Source: Candidatus Dadabacteria bacterium
Lineage (GTDB): Bacteria > Desulfobacterota_D > UBA1144 > Nemesobacterales > JADFKM01
DNA: 58,937 nucleotides
Assembly (NCBI GenBank): GCA_022564935.1
Contig: JADFKM010000005.1
Location: 1 to 58,937 of the forward strand
Direction: 5' to 3'
Made by a program: the position numbers and the translations under genes. This document shows, piece by piece, positions 45,381-52,847 of this stretch (position 1 is the first letter of the stretch; each line of letters starts with the position of its first letter). A model generated the notes under the pieces. The model ran no database searches. It saw nothing but the letters and a program-made list of their open reading frames with translations, and was not told the origin of the DNA.

Positions 45381-46853
45381 TCAGTCCTCGTCCCTCCTGC
45401 GAATAACAGCCCGCAGGCCTATGCCGAGAAGCGGAATCAATACTACGAGCGCGTTAGCCGCCGCTGTGCCTGCTGTTGCCGTTGAGGCTATGGCGCATCC
45501 GCCGCCGCCGCCCCCCGGGTCGGCTATGCAAATTCCTAGCGCGCATACCTGGCCCTCGGCGCAATCGGTATCAACGGTACACTCGGGCGGCGCCTCAACA
45601 CAAGCTCCCGCCTCGCATACCTCGCCCTCTGCGCAGTCTGCATCAACGGTACACTCAGGCGCCGGAACACAAGTTCCTGCCTCGCATACCTCGCCCTCTG
45701 CGCAATCTGCATCAACGGTACACTCGGGGAGAGGCGCAACGGGGGTCGTCGGCCCTTCGGCGTACATCCATGTGGCAAATCCATACTCCTCATTGTCGTC
45801 ATCGTCATCATGTGCAAGAAAGGCCACTAAACCAATCTCGTTCTCGAGGCCCTCAAGCCCCCCGATTGCCATCTTGACCCAGCCGTCAGAAGTGCTATTG
45901 CCTGGGCAAAGGTCCTGGACAGCCAGAAGCTGATTAATCTGCTCAAATTCATTGTTCAACCCAATATTAAAGAAACAGTTCTGAGGTATTGTCGAACACG
46001 ATACGGGTTGCTCGTCCTCGTCGAAAATAAGCGGCGTCCATGTGGCGTCTGCGGGCTCGGCGACGTAGCCGAAAACCCCCTCGTAGTTGTCTCTGAACAC
46101 TATGCTGACTATGTCTATTCTGTCCAAAAACTCGTCATTTCCGATGTTGGCAGTGGTGTTGAAATTAAACTTCAATATCTCAGGCTGTATAAGAACGTAG
46201 CCGTTCGATACCCCGTCGAGTATGGTGCCGTCGGGAACCACATTGCCAGTGGAGAAACTCACCGCGTCCCTTCCCATGGCATTCAAGCCAAACCCGTATT
46301 CATCGTTGCCGTCGGCGAGTATATACGAGGTGCCCATCATGTGCTGGTGGGCTATGGCGTTGCGTGTGCTGGGGCCGTCAATAGGGGTTATAACAACAAA
46401 CCCCTTGGTGTCGGTGAAGTCGGCGACAACCGCTGTGTTGTTCAACGGGTCGTTTCTAGTCAAGGGGTTATCAAAATCGTAGAAATGTGCGTCGTTTGGT
46501 GTGAAGAAGTCGTTGAAATTGGTCTCCGCACAGATCACTGATGCACCCGGTTGACAAATGCCGCTGCTGAAATCAGTACAGAAGCTCCTAAACACCTGCA
46601 CGTGAACGTTAACGGGGGTGTCGTTGCTTGTATTTACTACCATTATAAAAGTGTCCAGGTCACCTAGAGCGGCGTTGGAGGTCTCATCGGAGTCGTACCA
46701 CAGTATAAGCTGGCTCGACAGTTGCTCCGTCTTACCCGAAGGAACCACCCGGGGCTCCACCGGCTGTGAAATTGCGGAGGGTGCTATAAGCCCCGCCAGC
46801 ATTATTACCGCCAGCCCTCCTAAGAATTTGTCTATAAGTTTAACTTTCATCAT
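45381..46853 (-). CDS. Secreted protein with unknown core domain, three Cys repeats and C-terminal sorting tail
   Basis: 490 aa. A signal peptide (DKFLGGLAVIMLAGLIAPSA) precedes a ~340-residue core shared with the upstream paralogue (e.g. ETNFNDFFTPND, KGFVVITPIDGPSTR, IVFRDNYEGVFGYVAEPADA). Three tandem 19-24-residue repeats of the type ECTVDADCAEGEVCEAGTCV follow, each with four Cys. The tail is a Gly6-Cys stretch, a hydrophobic helix (ANALVVLIPLLGIGL) and RRR, like the tripartite CTERM/JDVT-type surface-sorting signals. The core family is not recognised. It is probably a surface-anchored, disulfide-stabilised exported protein. AAAGGAGG precedes ATGATG; the second ATG is an equal candidate. 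Confidence 0.88.
   Translation of the reverse strand: MMKVKLIDKFLGGLAVIMLAGLIAPSAISQPVEPRVVPSGKTEQLSSQLILWYDSDETSNAALGDLDTFIMVVNTSNDTPVNVHVQVFRSFCTDFSSGICQPGASVICAETNFNDFFTPNDAHFYDFDNPLTRNDPLNNTAVVADFTDTKGFVVITPIDGPSTRNAIAHQHMMGTSYILADGNDEYGFGLNAMGRDAVSFSTGNVVPDGTILDGVSNGYVLIQPEILKFNFNTTANIGNDEFLDRIDIVSIVFRDNYEGVFGYVAEPADATWTPLIFDEDEQPVSCSTIPQNCFFNIGLNNEFEQINQLLAVQDLCPGNSTSDGWVKMAIGGLEGLENEIGLVAFLAHDDDDDNEEYGFATWMYAEGPTTPVAPLPECTVDADCAEGEVCEAGTCVPAPECTVDADCAEGEVCEAGACVEAPPECTVDTDCAEGQVCALGICIADPGGGGGGCAIASTATAGTAAANALVVLIPLLGIGLRAVIRRRDED
45528..45725 (-). repeat. Three-copy tandem repeat inside the secreted protein gene
   Basis: Three units of 69, 72 and 57 nt encode ECTVDADCAEGEVCEAGTC, the same with GAC, and ECTVDTDCAEGQVCALGIC. 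The first two are nearly identical in DNA as well as protein, so the array expanded recently and may vary in copy number. Confidence 0.85.
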
Positions 46854-46905
46854 TCTTTTCCTCCTTTTTCATTATTTGAAAATTCAATGGTTGATACAAA
46901 CCCTC

Positions 46906-47961
46906 TCAATCCCCATACATCCAGCTCGCCACACCCTCCTCGTCGCTGAGATCAGCCTGGAGCACGATAGCCATCTCGTTCTCAAGCCCTTCCAGCCCTC
47001 CAACGGCGATCTTCATAAATCCCCTGTTGATATTATTGTTGGGGCATATCGAAAAATCATCTACAGGGTTGAGAAGGTCGTTAATCGGATCAAGAAGGCT
47101 GTTCAGCCCGATGTTGAAGAAGCAGTCTTGCTCTACAGCGCCGCAGGAGATGGGGTTCTCCTCGTCGTCGAAAATAAGCGGAGTCCACGTGGCGTCGGCA
47201 GGCTCTGCGACGTAGCCGAAAACCCCCTCGTAGTTGTCCCTGAACGCTATGCTGATAAGGTCTGCAGTGTCTAACTCATCTTGATGATCGAATGTAAACA
47301 TAAGGAGCTTGGGCTGGATTAGCACGTAGCCGTTCGTAACGCCGTCGAGTATGGTGCCGTCGTCTTCCACAACTCCGGATGGAAAGCTCACGGCGTCCCT
47401 GCCCATCGAGCTCACACCGAAACCGAGTTCTTCGTCGTCATTGAATACAAAGGAGGTGCCGAACATGTGCTGGTGGGATATGGCTTTCCTCGTGCCGGGG
47501 CCGTCTATAGGCGTTACGACAACGAACCCTTTAGTGCCGTCAAAGTTGCCTACAACAAGAGGTGACACCAAAAAGGGATCGTTTGTCTTAACATTTTCCA
47601 TCACATAGACGTGTGTGTCGTTGGGTGTGAAGAAGTCGTTAAAATTGGTCTCGGAGCACAGAACAAGGTCGGCAGGAGCGCATGCGTTGTCTTTAAAATT
47701 GAGACAGGTGCTCGCAAATATCTGCACATGAACCCACACGGGGGTGTCCACGCTGGCGTTGGTCACCTGAATGAACGAATCGTTATCCTCATCGATTTCA
47801 TCCTCGTCGTACCACAGCACGAGCTGGCTCGACTGCTGCGTGGTCTTTCCCGTAGGCCTTATGTGGTTTGAGGCCTGCGAGATTGTCGGGTTATACATAA
47901 TCCCGAAAAGAAGAGCTGCCGCAATAGCTCCAAAAACTGTGTTGATCAATTTGGTTTTCAT
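46906..47961 (-). CDS. Secreted paralogue without Cys repeats or sorting tail
   Basis: 351 aa. A signal peptide (TVFGAIAAALLFGIMYNPTI) leads into the same core as the downstream gene: SSQLVLWYDEDE, ETNFNDFFTPNDTHVYVMEN, GFVVVTPIDGPGTRKAISHQ, MGRDAVSFPSG, GTILDGVTNGYVLIQP, FRDNYEGVFGYVAEPADATW and IAVGGLEGLENEM. It ends at SWMYGD, exactly where the paralogue goes on into its Cys repeats. Four or more Cys may form disulfides. It is probably released, while the partner is anchored (inference). It is the first gene of the two-gene unit, 52 bp before the partner. Confidence 0.88.
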   Translation of the reverse strand: MKTKLINTVFGAIAAALLFGIMYNPTISQASNHIRPTGKTTQQSSQLVLWYDEDEIDEDNDSFIQVTNASVDTPVWVHVQIFASTCLNFKDNACAPADLVLCSETNFNDFFTPNDTHVYVMENVKTNDPFLVSPLVVGNFDGTKGFVVVTPIDGPGTRKAISHQHMFGTSFVFNDDEELGFGVSSMGRDAVSFPSGVVEDDGTILDGVTNGYVLIQPKLLMFTFDHQDELDTADLISIAFRDNYEGVFGYVAEPADATWTPLIFDDEENPISCGAVEQDCFFNIGLNSLLDPINDLLNPVDDFSICPNNNINRGFMKIAVGGLEGLENEMAIVLQADLSDEEGVASWMYGD

Positions 47962-48153
47962 TGATCCATCCTCCTTATTTTGAAGTGTTTTTAATAGTTT
48001 TCGTTTAAATTCGCATCCTTTCCGCCGTGATAGCTGCGCAACCGATACTCGAGGCTACAAAAGTGCAGCCGCCAGGTCCCTTTTGCCTTCCGGTATGTTC
48101 CAAATTTGTCCCACTATGATAAAGAGGTGCTACCCGCCGCCTCCTTGCACCCT
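47962..48153 (-). promoter_or_regulatory. Long structured 5' leader of the secreted-paralogue operon
   Basis: About 190 nt lie between the predicted start of transcription and ATG 47961. The RNA has a perfect 7-bp stem GGCTGCA-CTTT-TGTAGCC and a GGTGC...GCACC stem that would enclose an early GGAGG. AAGGAGG lies before the ATG. I do not recognise a known riboswitch. Confidence 0.35.
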
Positions 48154-48159
48154 TATTCA

Positions 48160-48188
48160 ATTAAAACACAGTTGAAAATTTATGTCAA
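48160..48188 (-). promoter_or_regulatory. Sigma-70-type promoter of the secreted-paralogue operon
   Basis: On the minus strand TTGACA (48188-48183), a 17-nt spacer and TTTAAT (48165-48160), just inside direct-repeat copy 2. Confidence 0.6.
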
Positions 48189-48216
48189 CTGGAAAATTCC
48201 CGCAATTAAGCCGCAA

Positions 48217-48270
48217 TAACACCCTGCAAATACGAAAAAAACCGAAGCGCTTTTCGGAGAGCGCCCCGGT
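48217..48270. repeat. 54-nt direct repeat, copy 2 (orphan terminator)
   Basis: 52/54 identical to 45267-45320. Its hairpin is kept (11-bp stem ACCGGGGCGCT / AGCGCTTCGGT, T7 on the minus strand), but no minus-strand gene ends next to it; ychF on the plus strand starts 122 bp away. It lies upstream of the operon promoter, so it does not work as a leader attenuator for these genes. Confidence 0.85.
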
Positions 48271-48392
48271 CATTTTTCATATCAAAGTGGGGTGTTTGTT
48301 ATCTCATAAATAACTCATTCACGTTCTAAACTGATTTCCCTTTTGATCCTAACTTTTCGACAACCCTATAAGCTGATATTATTTAGTGCTAC

Positions 48393-49490
48393 ATGGGACT
48401 CAAATGCGGCATAGTGGGGCTTCCGAACGTCGGCAAATCCACTCTTTTCAACGCACTGACAAGCGGGGGAGCGGACACGGCCAACTTCCCGTTCTGCACG
48501 ATTGACCCGAATATCGGCACAGTGCCCGTTCAGGATGGAAGGCTGCAATCGATCGCGGATATCATCAAGCCCAAGAAGGTCATCCCTGTTTTTGTCGAGG
48601 TAGTGGACATTGCGGGGCTTGTAAAGGGGGCGTCAGAGGGAAAGGGCAGGGGGAACGCATTCCTATCACATATACGAGATGTAGACCTCATTTTACACGT
48701 TGTGAGGTGCTTTCATGACGACAATGTCGCCCATGTGGAGGAGGATATAAACCCTTTGAGGGACATCAGGACAATAGAGGACGAGCTAATCCTCAAAGAC
48801 CTTGAGACTATCGAAAAACGAGAGAGGCGTCTCTTGACTCAGTCAAAAAGTGGGGATAAAGACGTAAGAAGTGAGCTTCAAAAGGTGACGGGGTTGAGAG
48901 AGTTCATTGAGCGGGGAAACGCTGCGAGGAGTTACCGGGTCGCAGAAGATGACGCATACATGAGAGAGCTTTTCTTGCTTACTACGAAGCCGATGGTTTA
49001 TGTGTGCAACATCTCGGAGGATGACATACCGGACGGAGCCGGAAGCGAGATCGTGGATGCGGTAAGAGAATTCGCCAAAGAGCATGGGGCGCAACTGATC
49101 GTCGTTTGCACAAAATTGGAGGAAGAGCTTTCCGAGCTGGCCGAAGAAGACAGGGCTGTGTTTTTAAAGGAAATGGGGATAGAGGTCTCAGGTCTCGAAA
49201 GGCTGGTCGAGACCGCATACAGGGAGCTGGGGCTGGTAACTTATTTCACAACCGAGTCTTCGGAGCTTCGCGCATGGACGATAAAAAGCGGTACCAAGGC
49301 CCCGCAGGCCGCAGGCGTTATTCACACCGACTTCGAACGCGGGTTCATTAAGGCTGAGGTGATAAAGTGCGATGCTTTCTTTGCTCTGGGCTCGGAGACC
49401 GCCGCAAGGGAAGCCGGAAAAATGCGCTCTGAGGGAAAGGGCTACGTTGTGCAAGACGGGGACATAATCCTTTTCAGGTTCAATGTGTAG
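48393..49490 (+). CDS. ychF: Ribosome-binding ATPase YchF (OLA1 family)
   Basis: 365 aa. The P-loop is GIVGLPNVGKSTLFNALTSG, then switch II VVDIAGLVKGASEGKGRGN. The family's altered G4 motif appears as VYVCNISEDD, consistent with ATP preference. The C-terminal TGS domain reads LRAWTIKSGTKAPQAAGVIH and ERGFIKAEVI, ending YVVQDGDIILFRFNV. YchF binds ribosomes and affects stress translation. It reads away from the secreted module and has its own upstream region. Confidence 0.97.
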   Translation: MGLKCGIVGLPNVGKSTLFNALTSGGADTANFPFCTIDPNIGTVPVQDGRLQSIADIIKPKKVIPVFVEVVDIAGLVKGASEGKGRGNAFLSHIRDVDLILHVVRCFHDDNVAHVEEDINPLRDIRTIEDELILKDLETIEKRERRLLTQSKSGDKDVRSELQKVTGLREFIERGNAARSYRVAEDDAYMRELFLLTTKPMVYVCNISEDDIPDGAGSEIVDAVREFAKEHGAQLIVVCTKLEEELSELAEEDRAVFLKEMGIEVSGLERLVETAYRELGLVTYFTTESSELRAWTIKSGTKAPQAAGVIHTDFERGFIKAEVIKCDAFFALGSETAAREAGKMRSEGKGYVVQDGDIILFRFNV

Positions 49491-49667
49491 GGCTCTAATC
49501 ACTTTAAGTTTTGGTGGACGCAGAGCAGCTTATTATTGACCTGGAACTAACATTCCAGATAATATTAGAAAAACAAAATTAAATGACTGACAATCTTTCG
49601 AGACGCTTTATCAATATAAGGGCTTAATTACCACACGGTTAAACGTTTATTTAAACAGGGGGTAAAT

Positions 49668-50474
49668 TTGAGTTACATACGAGTCGCGGAAAAGGCAGCC
49701 AGGGAGGCGGGAGCGCATCTTCTTAGAGAGCTCAAGAGAGAGAAAGAGTACGAATATAAATACAAAAACAGTATGGTCACCGAGGTTGACATCAGCTCGG
49801 AGGATTTGATTATCGACATTATTCAAACCAAATACCCTTTGCACAGCATCATTGCGGAGGAGAGGGGAGAGCTTGAGAACGACTCAAGCTTCAGGTGGAT
49901 AATCGACCCTATAGACGGAACCACCAATTACCTCCATAGATACCCTTTTTTTTCCGTCTCTATTGGGCTTGAGATAGACGGCGTCATAAGCGCGGGGGTA
50001 GTGTACAACCCGATGCGTGATGAGTTGTTTACCGCCGAAATCGGTAAAGGGGCTTATATGAACGGGAGTCCCATCAAACCTTCCCGGATAAACACGATTG
50101 AAGAGAGCCTGCTCACCACCGGGTTTACCCATAAAGAGGGATGGATGGTCGATGAGGGCATTTTCCATCTCGAGAAGTTCATTTACAGGGCGCAGGGATT
50201 CAGGCGCGACGGCTCAGCCGCCCTCGACCTGAGTTATGTCGCGATGGGCAGAGTGGACGGGTTTTGGGAAATCGGGCTTCATTGCTGGGACGTTGCAGCG
50301 GGTTCGCTGATTCTAACCGAAGCCGGTGGCGCGATTTCAGACTTCTCAGACGCCGAGTATGATATTTACGGTATCGAGCTTCTTGCCACAAACGGCCTGA
50401 TACACGACGAAATGATAGAAGTGTTGTTGTTGGGAAGGGAGCTGCGGGGCGTAAAGGAAGGGTATAAAAAGTAG
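49668..50474 (+). CDS. suhB: Inositol monophosphatase family protein (SuhB-like)
   Basis: 268 aa from a TTG at 49668 after GGGGG. Metal and substrate motifs are present: HSIIAEERGE, WIIDPIDGTTNYLHRYPFFS and the C-terminal HCWDVAAGSLILTEAGG. The family hydrolyses inositol-1-phosphate or related sugar phosphates; bacterial SuhB also binds the transcription machinery. Which role applies is not decidable. It stands alone with about 180-190-bp gaps on both sides. Confidence 0.92.
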   Translation: MSYIRVAEKAAREAGAHLLRELKREKEYEYKYKNSMVTEVDISSEDLIIDIIQTKYPLHSIIAEERGELENDSSFRWIIDPIDGTTNYLHRYPFFSVSIGLEIDGVISAGVVYNPMRDELFTAEIGKGAYMNGSPIKPSRINTIEESLLTTGFTHKEGWMVDEGIFHLEKFIYRAQGFRRDGSAALDLSYVAMGRVDGFWEIGLHCWDVAAGSLILTEAGGAISDFSDAEYDIYGIELLATNGLIHDEMIEVLLLGRELRGVKEGYKK

Positions 50475-50664
50475 ACATTGTGTTGTTATTAGTATTCGCT
50501 CATAAACACGGGCTGAGGGGTTATTGTCAACTCCCCCCTACTCGAATATAATTATATTTCAGATAGTTACATATGGCTCTACTAAGGGAAGGTTGAATAT
50601 TTAAGTCATATTGCGTTTAGACCTATAACGTCTGATTCCGCAGGAAATATTAGAGGTCACGGAT

Positions 50665-52704
50665 ATGGATGGAGAAAATTCTAGACACCGCATCTATAAC
50701 GAAGACGGCGAAGCGGTGAAAGACCGTCCTTGGATCTTCCGCACCTATGCCGGGCACACAAGCGCAAAGGCCTCAAACGAGCTTTATCGCTCCAATCTGG
50801 AGAAGGGCCAGACGGGACTTTCGATAGCTTTCGACCTACCTACCCAATGCGGCTATTCCTCCGACGACCCTATCGCTGGACCCGAAATTGGCAAGGTCGG
50901 TGTCCCCATAAACTCTCTCGATGATTTCCGTATCCTCTTCGAGGGGATTCACCTTGAGAAAATGAATACGTCTATGACGATAAACGCTACGGCTATGTGG
51001 CTCCTTTCTCTGTATATAGCGCTTGCAAGGGAGAGGGGGGAAGACGAATCTAAACTGTTGGGTACGACTCAGAACGATATCATAAAGGAGTATCTTGCCA
51101 GGGGGACGTACATATTTCCTCCGGAGGCGAGCCTCCGTATGATTGCCCAGATGTATGAGTACTGCTTGGAAAACACCCCTCAATGGAACGCCTCAAATAT
51201 TTGCTCATACCACCTGCAGGAAGCTGGCGCAACGCCCTCTCAAGAGCTTGCCTTTGCCCTGTCGAATGCGATATGCATACTGGATCTGGTAAGGGAAAGG
51301 GGGCACTTCAACGCAGAGCAGTTCGAGAGGTGCGTTGGGAGGATCAGCTTTTTCGTTAACTCAGGCATAAGGTTCATAGAAGAATTGAGCAAGATGAGGG
51401 CTTTTGTCGAGCTCTGGGATGAGATCACACTGGAGCGGTACGGGGTAAAAAACCCGAAATACAGACGGTTCAGGTACGGAGTGCAGGTAAACTCACTGAG
51501 TCTTACGGAAAGCCAGCCGGAGAACAACGCATGGAGAATACTGATCGAGACCCTCGGTGTAACTTTAAGCAAAAAAGCCCGCTGCAGGGCGCTCCAGCTT
51601 CCCGCCTGGAACGAGGCACTTTCTCTGCCGCGTCCCTGGGACCAGCAGTGGTCGCTGCGCCTTCAGCAAATCCTGGCTTACGAGACCGACCTGCTGGAGT
51701 ATCCCGACATATTCGACGGCAGCCCTGTTATTGAGTCGAAGGTAGGTGAGTTGAAAGAGCAGGCAAGGCAAGAAATCGATAAGATAATCCGGATGGGTGG
51801 GGTAAGGGTCGCTGTTGAGTCCGGGTATTTGAAATCTTCGCTTGTGAGGTCGATGTCCGAGCGTGTCAGTAAGATCAACACCGGAGATATGGTGGTGGTG
51901 GGTGTCAACAGGTGGACCGAGGCGATAGAGTCTCCTCTGCTTTCCGGAGACGACGGGGGTACGTTCCAAATAGATGCAGATGAGGTAGAAGAGACTCTTA
52001 GGAATTTGGAAAGAACGAAGAAAGACCGCGACGGCTCTAGAGTTCAGGAGGTCCTCGAAAGCCTTAAAGAAGCCGCTGGGAGCGGAGAGAATATGATGGA
52101 GCCTTCTATTCAATGCGCCCTGGCCGGGGTTACAACCGGTGAATGGGCCGGCGTGCTCCGGGAAGTGTTCGGTGAATACCGCCCGGTAACGGGCGTTGAA
52201 GGCCAAAAGCTCAATCTTGAGAACGACCGCGTCGAAGCGCTAAGAAAGAGGGTCGACGAGTACGAAAAAACCTCAGGCCACCGCCCCAGGATCCTTGTCG
52301 GAAAGCCCGGTCTCGACGGCCATTCCAACGGCGCCGAGATCATCGCAGTAGCGGCCCGGCATAGCGGCTTTGACGTGATTTACACCGGAATCCGCCTTAG
52401 CCCCGATGAGATAGCTCAGAGCGCAGTCGAGGAGGACGCAGACGTCATTGGACTCTCCGTGCTCAGCGGCTCCCATGTTGAAATGGCAAAGCAGGTGGTT
52501 GAAAAACTACGTGAGGCCGGTGCTCACCCCCATATCCCCGTTGTTTTGGGAGGGATCGTTCCTGCTCAGGACATGCAGGCGTTGGAAGCGGTGGGAATAA
52601 AACGGATCTTCACCCCATCGGACTTCAAGCTTATGGACATAATGGAGAGTATTATGGACATAGTTGATGAAGGCAGCGGAGTCCGGGAAAGAATTTCATC
52701 ATAA
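50665..52704 (+). CDS. ecm: Coenzyme B12-dependent ethylmalonyl-CoA mutase (MeaA/Ecm-type)
   Basis: 679 aa, one chain. The catalytic barrel has RTYAGHTSAKASNELYRSNL, FDLPTQCGYSSDDPIAG, GTTQNDIIKEYLARGTYIFP and CSYHLQEAGATPSQELAFAL. QVNSLSLTESQPENNAW and LPRPWDQQWSLRLQQILAYE follow. This last set is typical of MeaA/ethylmalonyl-CoA mutases and differs from classical methylmalonyl-CoA mutase. The C-terminal cobalamin domain has the base-off motif KPGLDGHSNGAEIIA. Ecm rearranges ethylmalonyl-CoA to methylsuccinyl-CoA in acetyl-CoA assimilation. Crotonyl-CoA carboxylase/reductase and other pathway genes are not in the window, so the substrate is inferred. Confidence 0.87.
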   Translation: MDGENSRHRIYNEDGEAVKDRPWIFRTYAGHTSAKASNELYRSNLEKGQTGLSIAFDLPTQCGYSSDDPIAGPEIGKVGVPINSLDDFRILFEGIHLEKMNTSMTINATAMWLLSLYIALARERGEDESKLLGTTQNDIIKEYLARGTYIFPPEASLRMIAQMYEYCLENTPQWNASNICSYHLQEAGATPSQELAFALSNAICILDLVRERGHFNAEQFERCVGRISFFVNSGIRFIEELSKMRAFVELWDEITLERYGVKNPKYRRFRYGVQVNSLSLTESQPENNAWRILIETLGVTLSKKARCRALQLPAWNEALSLPRPWDQQWSLRLQQILAYETDLLEYPDIFDGSPVIESKVGELKEQARQEIDKIIRMGGVRVAVESGYLKSSLVRSMSERVSKINTGDMVVVGVNRWTEAIESPLLSGDDGGTFQIDADEVEETLRNLERTKKDRDGSRVQEVLESLKEAAGSGENMMEPSIQCALAGVTTGEWAGVLREVFGEYRPVTGVEGQKLNLENDRVEALRKRVDEYEKTSGHRPRILVGKPGLDGHSNGAEIIAVAARHSGFDVIYTGIRLSPDEIAQSAVEEDADVIGLSVLSGSHVEMAKQVVEKLREAGAHPHIPVVLGGIVPAQDMQALEAVGIKRIFTPSDFKLMDIMESIMDIVDEGSGVRERISS

Positions 52705-52847
52705 ATACGCTTCTAACGACTCACAACCTTCATAACCTGAGTGCATTTGCTATTACCGTCAAACTACCAACCTCCACATTAAGCGTCGGACTAAATTGAG
52801 GTGACTTGGCGATTGATACGTACACGCGCGTGTGTTAATTTGTTTCT

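Noticed and set aside
47962-48153. c-di-GMP (GEMM) riboswitch in the secreted operon leader
   Set aside because: The conserved GGCAAACC, GAAA loop and ACGCAAAGC elements are not present.
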